Numbered from the stretch's first letter, positions 28,287 through 39,559 are shown. The stretch: 64,000 bases of DNA from Chondrus crispus (GCF_000350225.1 NW_005178661.1:109434-173433); one strand, 5' to 3'. The notes: generated by a model not told the origin, from the sequence alone. Program-made: numbers and translations.

Positions 28287-30454
28287 TTCTTGACCTTCAG
28301 GTAACTCGTCGATAGTATCCCTAACCTCTCCATCGGAGACAACGCCTCATAATTTTCCAAAACTCGGTGCATTTCCCGGAGGGAAAGAATGCACGTTGGC
28401 GCAGCGTGCCCCTTTTCATAGCAATGATAGCACACCAGACCGTGCGTCTTGACGGGATACGGCGTCCTAGGTCCTCCACGGGCCGGCGGCCTTCCTTGAC
28501 GTTGCGGCCTTCCCATCCAGCCTGGCCTTCGAAACGTCGTGCCCTTGTCTTCCATCGGAATGCGCGGCGCCGGCGTGTGGCCGCGCCCCCGAAACATCAT
28601 CACGGGATCCGTGGGCTCTGAAAACGACTCCGTCGTGTATGCAGGCGTCGGTGAAGTTGACGACCCGCTTGGCCCGTAGTCCTCGTGTCCGTAGCCCTCC
28701 GACGGCTCAATGAACTCGCCTTCGGCTACCAACGCGCCCTCGTAGTGATTCTCGCTACTTCCGTGCGCACCGCGCTCATCTGACGCGGAAATTGACTCGG
28801 CTAAATGGACGGCGGCATGACTTTTGCGACAGGGATAAGAAGCTCTCGGCTTCTTACCTGCCCGGATCGTCGACGGCGTCTGGATTGTGACCTTCTTGGT
28901 CTTCTTGTCCTTAGCGCGGCTCGCTGAGCTATGCGCCTTCGCGTAATTCACTAGTCTCAAAAACGAAACGTCCCGATTGTCTTGTCGGTATTGAGATACC
29001 ATCGGCTTGATACTCGAATCGAGTCCTTCAATAAACATCGTCATTTGTTCTTCCATCGAATATACGTTTCCACATCGATTGCTTGCGTCCGTCAGACGGA
29101 TATAAAATTCCATCTCGTCTTCAGACGGTCTTTGCTGAACCTCTCGCAATGCGAGCACGGCTTGACGGATCGCCTCGTCGGTTGCGAAACTCCTCAACAA
29201 CCACTGTACGGCTTCTGGCCAAACGGATACCTTTCCGTGATGGGCCCCGGCCGTCTGAGACACCGAAGTGTACTGTCTCAAGGCTATGCCGCTTAAAAAT
29301 TCGGGCAAAAAGCGGATCGCTTGCCCCTTGTTCATCTCTTGAGTATCAAACTCTTGAACTAATTTTGCCAGAAAATCCAACACAAGGACCCCGTCCTCAC
29401 CTGTGAACGTGTTGTCCTTCTTCACCTTAGGCGGAATATCTCTCCTGATTTTTCGCACGGCGGTCCGCCGGGAACTTGACAAATATGTCTGCTGGTTCCG
29501 CAAGCGGTACGTTCGGTACGAAAGTAACTTCTTGAAGAGGTAGTTGGTCGGATTCAGCTCCTCCAACTCCTCCCATCGCGCCACGCGCCGCGTTGCGACA
29601 TCTTCGGGTTCCGCGTCCTTGTCTCTCCGCGAGGCGGACGAAGTGATTCCGCCCCGTCTGGAGGAAATTTTCTTGCCCTGCGAAATTCCTTTTCCTTCCT
29701 CTGAACGATGTTCGGAATCGCTGGCATGGTTCGACGACCCGTCGTCACCATCTTCGGAAAGGCCATTCGACTCGGCCGTTGAGTCTTGGCCCTCCGGCTC
29801 GTCACTACAGTGACTCTTGTTCCGGCGTCGCAGATTTTTCTTCGAAGTCTTCGACTTGGAACTCCGCTGTACAGCGGCCTTGTCCTTCTTCGATCGACGG
29901 TCGCCTTCTCGACCCGTAGGGAGCGGCTCTTGCCCGGCGACCTGTTCAAGGTCCTTGAGACGATGAGCGGCGCAGTCGAACCGGTCGTTGATACTGCTTC
30001 TAAATTTACCTAAGGACTCCAAAGCTTGATTCGTGTCGCGCCTTGCGTCCTTGACCCAAATGTTTAGCGAAGCTAGGACCTCCGGCTCCAGACCGTCGGT
30101 CGCCTCACCTCGCTCCTTCTCGACGAGATCCACTCGAGCCGATAGCTCTCCTAAAACGGTGTGGAACTCGGAGGCTTGCAACTCCAGTTGCTTCTGGACG
30201 AGGGCCAATTCAGTCTCGAGATTTTTTGTCATCTCTTGGCGAATTTCCTCGCCCATCTTCTCGAACCTGTAGGATAGATTATCCTTGTCGGCGTCAATCC
30301 CCGTCGGGGATTCTTGACCTTCAGGATCCGTGGCCGTATTGGCCTGGCTTCGGGTGCGAGGACCTCGCGGGATCCTCGACGCCCTTGCCGATCCGACTCT
30401 GCTCGCCCCGGGACCGACGTCCCCGGGTGCGCTTGTTGACATGGTTCGTTTCAA
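28157..30454 (-). CDS. gag: Intact family-B Gag polyprotein (B2)
   Basis: An uninterrupted 765-residue Gag, the only full-length family-B gag in the window. It begins MKRTMSTSAPGDVGPGASRV; a second ATG is four codons in. The N-terminal third is charged and coiled-coil-prone (ETELALVQKQLELQASEFHT). An acidic Ser-rich linker follows, then the Gag core (about 310-560) with LFKKLLSYRTYRL, FTGEDGVLVLDFLAKLVQEF and MEEQMTMFIEGLD. Near residue 690 is one zinc knuckle, CYHCYEKGHAAPTC. The gene ends IPQRQEN at the candidate frameshift site. An intact gag beside a dead pol fits a non-autonomous element using enzymes from a relative. Confidence 0.92.
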   Translation of the reverse strand: MKRTMSTSAPGDVGPGASRVGSARASRIPRGPRTRSQANTATDPEGQESPTGIDADKDNLSYRFEKMGEEIRQEMTKNLETELALVQKQLELQASEFHTVLGELSARVDLVEKERGEATDGLEPEVLASLNIWVKDARRDTNQALESLGKFRSSINDRFDCAAHRLKDLEQVAGQEPLPTGREGDRRSKKDKAAVQRSSKSKTSKKNLRRRNKSHCSDEPEGQDSTAESNGLSEDGDDGSSNHASDSEHRSEEGKGISQGKKISSRRGGITSSASRRDKDAEPEDVATRRVARWEELEELNPTNYLFKKLLSYRTYRLRNQQTYLSSSRRTAVRKIRRDIPPKVKKDNTFTGEDGVLVLDFLAKLVQEFDTQEMNKGQAIRFLPEFLSGIALRQYTSVSQTAGAHHGKVSVWPEAVQWLLRSFATDEAIRQAVLALREVQQRPSEDEMEFYIRLTDASNRCGNVYSMEEQMTMFIEGLDSSIKPMVSQYRQDNRDVSFLRLVNYAKAHSSASRAKDKKTKKVTIQTPSTIRAGKKPRASYPCRKSHAAVHLAESISASDERGAHGSSENHYEGALVAEGEFIEPSEGYGHEDYGPSGSSTSPTPAYTTESFSEPTDPVMMFRGRGHTPAPRIPMEDKGTTFRRPGWMGRPQRQGRPPARGGPRTPYPVKTHGLVCYHCYEKGHAAPTCILSLREMHRVLENYEALSPMERLGILSTSYLKVKNWFDSQTASTPSASTPRSNQPFRGPTAGPAPSDVRRIPQRQEN
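28160..28166 (-). promoter_or_regulatory. Candidate -1 frameshift site, B2
   Basis: The minus strand reads GGAAAAC directly before the gag stop TAG. The pol frame is -1 relative to gag and is already open about 130 nt upstream of this stop (to 28286). The B3 copy has GGGAAAC at the same place. Confidence 0.45.
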
Positions 30455-30590
30455 AAAAAAGAATCTAACTTAACACAAAGGAAAAAATAGAAAACGCTAC
30501 AGCACCTGAATAAACTTACGTCGCAGAGAAAACTCCTGTACTTCGTTTCAGCTTACGCAGTTTCTAGGTCGGGTCTCCAGTACGCAAAGA

Positions 30591-30608
30591 TTCTAGGTCG
30601 GGAGACCA
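30591..30608 (-). promoter_or_regulatory. Primer-binding site, B2
   Basis: TGGTCTCCCGACCTAGAA on the minus strand, four bases (AAAG) after the 5' LTR. A second copy of CCCGACCTAGAA preceded by GGAGA lies about 30 nt downstream (30562-30580). Confidence 0.8.
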
Positions 30609-30612
30609 CTTT

Positions 30613-31579
30613 TGTAGTGCAATGGGCCTGTTAGGCAGAGACCAAGGTCCAACGGTCCAACACAAACAACAACAACAAAAACAACAACTGCCAACGGCAC
30701 AGCGCTACGGAGTGTTCGAAGCTCCCTGTCCTCTTTAAGCGGGTTTGCGGCCCGCAGTAGCTCGGATCCCTGATAGGGGGGGGCAAAGAGAAGGGCCCAG
30801 CCCGGGATCGGTAAATGGTGGTAGAGACTTGTAAAGGCAACTGCTCGACGAGTTCGGAGGGGTGTTTAGGTAAACCTGGTCCGATGGGTCGTAAATCCAA
30901 TGCTCGAAGAGCGCCTTGTACACCTTATACCCTTGATAAGGACTTCGACGGGGACGTCGCAACGTAGCCCGTCGGGAAAGAAGAAAACGTAGCAGCGCTA
31001 CACCGTCGTACTGCCCGATGGCAAAGTACCAGCACCGGATCGGTCGCAACCAGATTCCGATGGAACCAACACTGAGAAAAGCACCACTGGTGCACCAACA
31101 CAAAAGCCCGATGGCAAATGACGTCACGTTGCGGATCGCAATCCTACAAGGTGGGACCAACTCAAGATTAAGGGAAATTAGGATAGGGAAATATAGGAAA
31201 TTGATAAGGGAAAAAGGGGACCCCCGAGCGCAAAGGATAAAGTAATCTGTAGTTAAAGGGAATGTCTTGTAAAAGACGGACTTCAACCAAGGCGATATCA
31301 GACTCTGGCAACTCGGGTTACCTTTACTGACTTGGTGGTCAGAGGGCTAAGGTATATATCGCCCCGCCGGAGCCACTACAGTAGCTCGCGGCGCTAGATC
31401 CTAAATCTAATCTAATGTCAGCAAAATTAAGGCTAACTAATTAACTAAATAAAATAAAATAATTAAAAATTAAAACTGTGCAATTATTCACACGTGTGTC
31501 CCCCAACCCGGACTATTTGTTATATCCAAAATATTTTCCTTTCTTTTCACCCCCCTTTTCAGGTGCGTATTGCACTACA
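30613..31579 (-). repeat. 5' LTR of B2
   Basis: A 967-bp LTR. The minus strand runs TGTAGTGCAATACGC to CCCATTGCACTACA. The ends are an 11-bp inverted repeat. It is followed outward by the target duplication AGAAG and then copia D sequence. A CAA-rich block (30657-30690) near the 3' end is shared by all family-B LTRs. Confidence 0.95.
31351..31360 (-). promoter_or_regulatory. TATA box candidate in the B2 5' LTR
   Basis: GATATATACC on the minus strand about 225 nt from the LTR start, at the position of CTATATAAC in B1 and B3. This is a likely promoter core for the element RNA. Confidence 0.5.
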
Positions 31580-32212
31580 AGAAGCTTGACACAACACCCT
31601 TTCTGTCAAATTTTTCACCGATTCATCATTTGCTAACACGAGCACGCTCCACTCTCAACTTGGTTTTGTCGTTCTCCTGTGCGATGCAAGCGGAAAGGCG
31701 AATATCCTCCACTTTACTAGCTACAAATCTAAAAGAGTGGTGCGCTCAGTCATGGGAGGCGAGTGTTACGCCTTTGCAGATGGGTTTGACTACGGATTCA
31801 CATTGCGTCACGACTTACAAAATGTTCCACAGCGCAGGATACCGCTCTTCCTCTACACTGACTCAGACAGTCTTTTCAAGGTGATCGTCAAAACTTCAGC
31901 CACGACCGAGCGCAGGTTAATGATTGATTTACAAGCGAAACGGGAGGTATATGGGAACCACGAGATATCTGACATTGGATGGGTAAAAAGCGACGACAAC
32001 CCAGCAGATGCGCTTACCAACGAAATCACTGCACCGCGTTGGTCAAGCTCATGGATGCTGGTCGTCTGGACCTCGACGTGCTGCAATGGGTAGTTCGTAC
32101 TGATCGAAAATTGATCTCCGTCCGCAGGCCCTTGACTTTCGACGTCAGAGCCCCCCGACAGTCGATGAAGCTACGAGAAGTTGAATTAATTCCATCAAGA
32201 ACCATATGATTG
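31580..32212 (+). pseudogene. Copia D RNase H, right part
   Basis: Continuation of D after the B2 insertion. Joining across one AGAAG gives a continuous copia RNase H: KFFTDSSFANTSTLHSQLG (catalytic Asp), then YKSKRVVRSVMGGECYAF (Glu) and LYTDSDSLF (Asp), then DIGWVKSDDNPADALT. Near 32,030-32,040 the frame shifts, and the C-terminal motif (KLMDAGRLDLDVLQWVVR) is in another frame. The gene is a pseudogene like the left part. Confidence 0.85.
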
Positions 32213-33016
32213 ATCAGTTTCTGATTCTGCGATCCTTCAGGGCTGCACTACAATTATGAAATTCCTCCTTAGAACGAAGCGAGACAGTAGAGATTTGGGG
32301 AAGAGAAAAAGATGCCCTATAGAGCTAGAAGTAGACTTGCGAAAGGTCAAGAGCCTGATACTGTTTTCCGCTACAAACAAACACGACTGACAGCACTGCT
32401 AGATCTTTATAGAAGGGAGGTAGGTGTCTCCAGAGAGAGAGAGAGAAAAAGGACACCCTGGAATATAAAAAGTTGTTTGTGCCATTGCCACAACTTCGTC
32501 ATCGCGCTGCTCCCGTGAGCAACTCCCCTCGTCTGGAGACGAGGAGACCGCGCACCAATCCAAGGCCTTATTTGATCGACAGCGTGGAAGATGTCATTCC
32601 TTGGGTTACCCTTCATGAGAGCATCCCCACCGGCATGAACAAAGAGTTTAAGGGTAAAAATTCAGCTTTTACACCCTGGATAATCCGCTCCACCGGGGAG
32701 TCAAAGCGTAAAATTATTGGGTCATTTCACGATCAGGGGGATAATTGAGGTACAGCGGGGACGCGCAATAATACCGCTTTTGTTACTGCCACACTCGGAT
32801 TAGTGCCGCCCAAGATTGGCAGACACGGGTCGTGCTACGTGTCACAGACGACGTCGTCGTCTCCTCCCTATCTGGCAGGGTTGCGTGGGATCTTTGGAGA
32901 GTCTAGGTATGGATTAAGATGTGAGCAATACTATATCACATTTGAGCTCTGCGAAACTAGCCTTCTTGAAGGCTAGGCATGAGAGGGAGGGTGGGAAACG
33001 ACAACAGACTTTAATA
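32213..33016. other. Sequence downstream of copia D, no supported gene
   Basis: This should contain the 3' end of D and possibly its LTR, but I find no matching copy to fix the limits. A short GAGAGA microsatellite lies at 32436-32450. The run up to 33010 shows no convincing coding sequence. Confidence 0.4.
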
Positions 33017-33897
33017 CAGTAGTTTCGCGATAAAACGAACGAGTTGGGAGAAGGGGTCCGGTTCCTTTTATCGCGGGGTTCTCGTTATCAAAGGTTATCA
33101 TACCGATGATTCTCAGCCAACTACAACATTCGACTAAAATTTAATTGAAAAAAATATCAATGGTGGTCTGTTTCGCGCCTTGATCCGCCTCCAACCGGAC
33201 AAACCGTTGCAAAGTACGCATTGCGCACAAGAAAGCGAAATTATCGACACACGCACATATCGCCATCTTTTCGTCAGCGCCAGCGCCCGCAGCTGTTCTG
33301 CACTTCCAGGAAGGGCGTCTAGATCTTCAAGCCCTCCTCCTCTGGTGGATCATCTGCTATTGCTGAATCAATTAGCTCTTGATCACCTACACACTGTATG
33401 CTGTGGTCCTCTTCCTCCGTATTCAATAAATCGGCAACACTAAGCCGCCACCTCTGTGTATCTAACTCCTTGATCTAGCTTTCAAGGCCTGATGATAAAA
33501 CCCGTTCCCTTGATTCTATAGCAACATCTTCCACAGCGGAAATAAAACCACAGTGCCTCCAACAATTAGCAATGACATCACTAAGAAGCTCTTCCCATGT
33601 CCTTTGGAACCATTTCATCGCTGTAAGAACATCCACCTTGTATATTTTGTTAACCTCTTCGTCGAGATTGTCTAAGTCTCGATCCATATGCATACGCCTG
33701 TACCTTAATTTGAGCGCTGCAATTATCTCAGAGTCCATAGGTTGTATTTTGGACGTGCAGTTGGGAGGTAAAAGACCACGCGAAAATTAGGTAGAGACGG
33801 CAGCGTCTCAACTGTAGCATGTGCGCTGCAGTTATCGAAGAGCAAAACCACTTTGCGCTCTGGATCTTTTGCCACAGATTTTTGAAAGCGATGAAGC
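33017..33897 (-). mobile_element. Tigger/pogo-like transposon remnant
   Basis: Left end: TA followed by CAGTAGTTTCGCGATAAAACG (33015-33037), a typical pogo/Tigger terminal repeat, with a related inverted block just inside (33060-33095). A transposase fragment follows on the minus strand. The element is cut at 33898 by the LTR of C, and I cannot find its other half on the far side of C. Confidence 0.75.
33475..33897 (-). pseudogene. C-terminal part of a Tigger-like transposase
   Basis: Two minus-strand frames carry the end of a DDE transposase. 33897-33770 reads PERKVVLLFDNCSAHATVE, with the second catalytic Asp in DNCSAH. 33738-33475 starts MDSEIIAALKLRYRR, which continues the QPMD motif with the third Asp; the one-base shift is in a T run near 33775. 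The end has the family's usual IYKVDVLTAMKW … IANCWRHCGF. It belongs to another subgroup than pogo1. Confidence 0.8.
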
Positions 33898-34537
33898 TGT
33901 AGTATAACCCCCCTTGGGGCTTTTTAGTTAGATTAGATCAACGGCGGGATCCCATACTGTAGAGCCCGATGCTCTACAGTACTACCGCGCGTGGCCACGT
34001 ATACCCTTCGGGTACAGGGTCACACGTGTACACATGTACTGTCAGCCTCGATGGCTGACCGTATTACAGTACGGTTCGATCTGTGCTACAGTAGTCCACT
34101 ACAGTACTTCGGTACTACACTGTTATAGATTGTTTTGTATATTAAATATGGAGCGGACCGGCGGCGGTGGAGGACGACAAGCACGGACTTGTCACCCACC
34201 GACTGTCAAGGTCCGACTTCCCGCTTATTCAAAGGTAACGCTCGCTAATTACCTTAGAGCGGCACCGAGCGTGGGTTGAGGACGCGTGCGGCGCGCCCAC
34301 GAGCCGGCTCCGCCTCCACCCTTCGGTACTGGATCGTTACCCAGTACCGCCCCGGGGCGTCGAGTCGTCGAACCGCCCGCGCATGCCCGCGTCCTCCCCG
34401 TCCCGCTCTACCACGCTACCCGGGCCCACTGCCCGGTGTCGTTAGCTGGTGTCCCGCTTCACCCCCGTCTTCCCGATCGACAAAGGTCTCAGTCGAACTG
34501 TGCATACAGCCCTATCGCTGGGGGTGTTTATGCTACA
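33898..34537 (+). repeat. 5' LTR of C
   Basis: Runs from TGTAGTATAACCCCC to GTTTATGCTACA (640 bp). Both ends match LTR A, while the interior is considerably diverged. Hairpins built on CTGTAGAG…CTCTACAG (33957-33981), TGTCAGCC…GGCTGAC and CTACAGTA recur at the same relative places as in LTR A although the sequences differ. Confidence 0.85.
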
Positions 34538-34559
34538 CCAGTCGGACTGCAGAAAGAAG

Positions 34560-36485
34560 CCGTTCACCGATAGACGCGAACTTCGCGTCTGAGACCCAAG
34601 CCTTGCCTCCTATCGCAGGAAGTAGGCGTCAAGTGGACCGCGTATCGTACGCAGACGAACAGGACCGTGGAGGAGTCGCCCGCGGATCCGGAGAACAGAT
34701 GTTCTCCGTCGATCCTCTCAAGGGCGGCTATCCGTCGGCGAGTTACGCCGAGCATCCAGGTCCGGTAGACGTCCGTACGCTACCGGTTGCCTCCTTCTGC
34801 ACGCTGGGTCCCGCTGAACCCAGGCTCGATCCGGTACATACGATGATCCGAGAGTTCAGCGCCGTTGCTGACTATCGTATGTACCGCTTGGATAACACTT
34901 CGAGACTCGTTACCTCGGGTGACGCGGGACAGATCGCGAAGTACGTCCAACTCTGTCGTAGGATTCGTCCCACGATGCGCACCTTCGACGGTACCGGCCC
35001 GATCCAGCTGCTGTCGTTCTTCAAGGATATCCGGATCACCTTCAACTCGCAACACCTGACTGAAGATGTTGCGGTACCAGTCCTCGCGCACTTCTTCGAG
35101 CGCGACGAGGAGCGCCTGTATACGAGTTATACAATGCGTGGCCTCCGCGCCCGCCATCTACATGATGACGTGAGCTGGCCGGGGCTCGTGAATCAATTCT
35201 TGAAACGCTACCTCACGGATGACGTGTTAGGTGAAGCGTACGGCGCTGTCGCTACGGCGGGACAGCAATCGCATGAGACGGAAGGCACGTTTGCTGACCG
35301 CCTCGAAACTGCCGCGTTCCAATGCACGGCAGTGTTCTCGGATCAGTCCCTCGCGCACTACTTCGTGCGGGGACTTGCACCGGCAACCCGTGCCGCAGTA
35401 TCCGAAACTGTGCAAAGGCTGCCAGGCAGTCAGAAGACCGATCTTCAGACTATCCGCCGTATCGCCACGGCGGAAGTGACCACCTACCACACTCGGCGCG
35501 GTTTACCTCTGCCGGGTCCGAAACCGGCAGGGAGGGTTGGCAGGACTACGAAGTCCGCCGCGACAAGTTCGCCCGCCTCGACCCTCCATATCGGGAAGGA
35601 CGAGTGGCAGGCCGACCCTGTCTTCATTACGCAAGGAGCAGGCCCGTGGGAGCACGAACCCCCTCACCGATGTCGACCGGAACGACCTCGAGTTACGCGA
35701 CCGCATTCGTGGCCACTCCAAGAGTGGCAAGGGCTACGGACCCCCCGGTCGCAAAGCTCGACATATCAAACCGAGACGCAGCGGGCGAACCCCCTCGCGT
35801 GCCCCTCCTCACCGGTGAGGAGGCGCGACACGCGGCCACCTTTGCCTCAACGGATGGCAGCGCGTACGTGTGCTGGCTATGCTGTACGCACGGGCATGCC
35901 ATGTACGCGTGCCCGTTCCTGTCGCCGGAACAACGAATGTTCACGGCATACAGTAACTACCGCAACCGGATGGAGACGCGCCCCGGTGCGCGTAATCTCC
36001 TCCAGCAGGCGGCTGGCGAGGGCCGTCCCCCGCGTCAAGGCTTCCAGAACCGATCGGGTGGGGGCGCACGATTCGCCCCCCGTGGAGGCGGATATCGTCG
36101 TAACGAAGTCGATCGTTGGGATCGACCCGCCTACCGCCAGGCGGACACAAGGTACCCCCGCCAAGGAGAGAGAGGGGACCGAGACCGTTCTTGGTTACCC
36201 CAACAGGTACAAAATGCGATAATGTACCTGCAAGATTGGTTAGCGCATCCGTATCCTCTACCCACGGGTGGAAACGAGGGAGAACCGGATCGACCTGACC
36301 CCCATATCCTGCAACGACAGGACGTCGCAGGCCAAGGCCAGGAAGTACCCGAGTACTTCGCTGATGACGCGCAGCCGCAGTGGGGTACTCGTCCCGACCC
36401 ACGCGGCGGGCTACCCGAAGAAGACCTGGCCATCGATAGCCAGGAGGTTAGCTCCCATAGCACGGGTAGTTCGAAAAAAGGGTAA
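34560..36485 (+). pseudogene. gag: C gag, N-terminally deleted and frameshifted
   Basis: Gag homologous to that of A from its middle onward (ANFASETQALPPIAGSRRQV). Frame 1 runs to about 35,642 (…VFITQGAG). Frame 3 then takes over (TPSPMSTGTTSSYATAF), with the zinc knuckle CWLCCTHGHAMYAC and the C-terminus SSKKG. The stop at 36483-36485 follows the AAAAAAGGG run at 36474-36482. The -1 frame continues open into the linker even though pol is gone. Confidence 0.87.
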
Positions 36486-36605
36486 AGACGGTTACGTACA
36501 CGCGGTCGCGTAAGCCGTCTTTTCCCCACCAATTAGACCCGACCCCGCGTGCTCGACAAGGACACGGGGGTATTGTACATCCCCCGCCACCGGAGGCGAG
36601 CACGT

Positions 36606-38626
36606 GGCACTGCAAAGGCGCTAAATGCAGGAACAATAATATTCAGTGTTCCAGGGATTTAATTTTTGCGAATTGATAAATATATACATAACAGCAATGC
36701 AACCAGTCATGTTAGCCGAAATTTTTCGCAAAAGTTATTAAACGTACAAACAAAAAGTGGCAGGATCGCTCATGTTTGTGAAACGTCTTTGCCATGCTAT
36801 TATAGTCATCACAATATTTCTAAAGTGATGGGCTAGACCACTGGCGCGGGTCACGAATGGACGAAAACGATACACATGCCCCCGCACCCCCCCTCGCCCT
36901 CACTTGCGTTTATTAAGGCTGTCATCTATGAAGTAGTAGGTAAGCCGTTGCGAAGTGCGCACTATGCTTTTGTTGCCGCAATAACAGCATTTCGGGATCT
37001 ACCTGAATTTCTTCACCGCAGGGAGCAGTCCCATGCTTTTATTGTCGCAGCCATAGAGATGCATGCGGTCAATCACGCATCAGGTTTGTGCTTCGATCAA
37101 GGTATTGTAGATCCACACCTTCTTTCCTCAGTTTCGTGACGATACCTAAGCGCATCTCGCCCTCAAGCATCAAGTCCCGAACATGAGCTTTCGGAAGAAA
37201 ATCGAGATCCGCAGTTGGTGAATGCGACCGAGAGCTCAAAAGCCTACACCCAACAACCACCTCTATAATATCCTTCTTCGTGGTGTTAAACCCGTAACAG
37301 CGATTCACTTTTGCCGAAGAAACTCTCTGCAACAGTTGCGGCAGTTGTAACCTGCGCCCTCGTTATCAAGCTAGTTAGAAAACACAAAGAGTGTTTCCCG
37401 ACTTCAATTGTTAACAATTGAAGTCGGGAAACACTCTTCGTTACATGTTTTGGAAGAGGCGCGATGTGTCGTTGTAGAATGTCACCGAGCTACGACTGAT
37501 CCGCTTCACGTATTGAAGACAAGAGCGTATGCCTTAAAGCTTACAGGACTGAAGCTTTATCAATACAGCCGGTACCTCCTAATGTGTGTTCATCGTTTCA
37601 CTCGTGGGGGACATTCCACAGATTCTGAGAACATGAACGACGTTATTCGACCGATATACGAGGATGCACTGGTGTACGTGTCAAGGTATACTATGGACGA
37701 TCATGCTGGTTCTCGGAGGATGTGTCAGCGTGGCTGGACCATGTCGCTCCTGTCTGTTCCACCTGTTCAGTTTCGATACCACGCCAATACCTACTGTGTT
37801 CCCGAAAATAATACTGGCATTGAAGAAACACTCTGACGAAGTCGGTATTCGAGAAAGCTGCGAGCTGCAGTACTTTTTCATGCATAATCTTTACGCACGC
37901 GATTCCCTGATCACGACCGAGAATTACGCCAGTTTTTGTGAAAAAGCTTTTGGAAATATGGAAGAACTTGTGGAGAATGAACCACTCAATGTTCTACGTC
38001 GGTAGCTTGTTTACGCGATTTTGTTGGCACACCCAGGATGTCTTTTTGATTTCAGTTTACTACCTACCTTCACCGCGTCGTTCGATGTCGGATATTTGTG
38101 AAACAAGGGTGGGACGAAGTTTGTGCGTCTCACTCATACGCACGCACCGCATGGCGAAAGGTGCTCTCGGACTAGGCAGAAGGATGCAAGGTAGATCACG
38201 CGTCACTGCATGCACGTTGAAGATTCGTACAAAGCACACACCAGAAAACGCAGCCCGTCGCATGTGATAGGGAGTTTTCGAAGTGTGATTTTTCCAAATG
38301 TGATCATTTGCGTGCCGCACGGCCCGGGCCACGTGCGGCATGGAATGACGCCATTGTAGAAACAGGAAATTAAAACTCGTAACGCACTTTCGTTCTACCC
38401 TCCACGAGCGGAAGATCACATTTCCGAACGCCCTCGACAATATCGCACCATCGCTCGTAACTTGCACCCAGCTACACCCGATCGTCATGCACCGCGCGCG
38501 AAACAGCTTCTGTCGAGACTTCGTTATGGCAGTCGCAACTTCATTATGCGCATGGATGGAGTGTGAGGGGTGTTGCTGCTGTGCACGGCAGAATTTTTTT
38601 AGTGGTGAGGAATTAAGGGTAGGAGG
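36606..38626. other. Unrecognised region between C and B3
   Basis: No known domain seen. Two adjoining plus-strand frames at 37408-37836 and 37664-38005 look weakly protein-like (IRPIYEDALVYVSRYTMDD; ESCELQYFFMHNLYARDSL) and may be one decayed gene. I cannot name it. The palindrome at 37387-37438 lies in this region. Base composition is more AT-rich than in the elements around it. Confidence 0.4.
37387..37438. repeat. Perfect 52-bp palindrome
   Basis: Arms of 26 bp meet without a loop at GTT|AAC. There is no mismatch. It is not at an element end that I can identify. Confidence 0.95.
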
Positions 38627-39559
38627 TGTAGTGCAATGCGTATGTCAGGCAGAGACCAAGGTCCAACGGTCCAACACAAACAACAACAACAAAAACAACA
38701 ACTGCCAATGGCACAGCGCTACGGAGTGTTCGAAGCTCCCTGTCCTCTTTAAGCGGGTTTGCGGCCCGCAGTAGCTCGGATCCCTGATAGGGGGGCAAAG
38801 AGAAGGGCCCGGCCCGGGATCGGTAATGGTGGTAGAGACTTGTAAAGGCAACTGCTCGACGAGTTCGGAGGGTTGTCTAGGTAAACTTGGTCCGATGGGT
38901 CGTAAATCTAATGCTCGAAAAGCGCCTTGTACACCTTATACCCTTGATAAGGTCTTCGACGGGGACGTCACAACGTAGCACGTCAGGAAAGAAGAAAACG
39001 TAGCAGCGCTACACCGTCGTACTGCCCGATGGCAAAGTACCAGCACCGGATCCGTCGCAACCAGATTCCGATGGAACCAACGCTGAGAAAAGCACCACTG
39101 GTGCACCAACACAGAAGCCCGATGGCTAATGACGTCACGTTGCGGATCGCAATCCTACAAGGTGGAACCAACTCAAGACTAAGGGAAATTAGGATAGGGA
39201 AGTAAAGGAAAATTGATAAGGAAAAAGGGGACCCCCGAGCGCAAGGATTCCGTAGGCTAGAGTAGAAGGGAATGTCTTGTAAAAGACGGTCTTCGACCAA
39301 GGCGATATCAAACTCTGGCAACTCGGGTTGTCTTTATTGACTTGGTCGGTCAAAGGGCTAAGTTATATAGAGCCCCGCCGGGGCGAGTACAGTAGCTCCC
39401 GGCTCTAGATTCTAGATCTAATTAGTAAATAAATTAAATAATTAAAATAATCGTACGCTTCGTCGCACAAGTGTGTCCCCCAAACCCGGACTACAGTATC
39501 CAATTTTTTTCCTTTTTCACTTCTTTTCACCCCCCTTTTCAGGTGCGTATTGCACTACA
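38627..39559 (-). repeat. 3' LTR of B3
   Basis: 933 bp, with terminal TGTAGTGCAAT inverted repeats. A polypurine tract (39560-39574) lies just inside it. Confidence 0.92.

Larger units (their letters stand above)
18119..31579 (-). mobile_element. Complete Ty3/gypsy family-B retrotransposon B2 (13.5 kb)
   Basis: LTR-to-LTR element with near-identical LTRs and a perfect 5-bp target duplication AGAAG (18114-18118 and 31580-31584). Element order: 5' LTR, primer-binding site, gag (intact), pol (one frame with several stops and an integrase deletion), a 6-kb 3' region with an antisense ORF, polypurine tract, 3' LTR. It sits in the RNase H gene of copia D, which reads on at 31585. The LTRs differ at about ten sites, so the insertion is young, yet pol is dead. 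This suggests mobilisation in trans. Confidence 0.95.
33898..36605 (+). mobile_element. Family-A gypsy fragment C (LTR and gag only)
   Basis: Plus-strand relative of element A with a 5' LTR (33898-34537), most of gag and the gag-pol linker. Similarity ends near 36605, where pol should start. The primer-binding site, leader and about 150 gag codons are missing between 34537 and about 34560. It is therefore non-functional. Its left end cuts the Tigger-like remnant. Confidence 0.88.

Noticed and set aside
37408..38005. Possible host gene between C and B3
   Set aside because: Two short frames look weakly protein-like, but there is no start context, domain or homologue I can name. Left as unrecognised.
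33017..38626. Second half of the Tigger-like element on the far side of C
   Set aside because: No inverse terminal repeat or N-terminal transposase sequence was found between 36606 and 38626.
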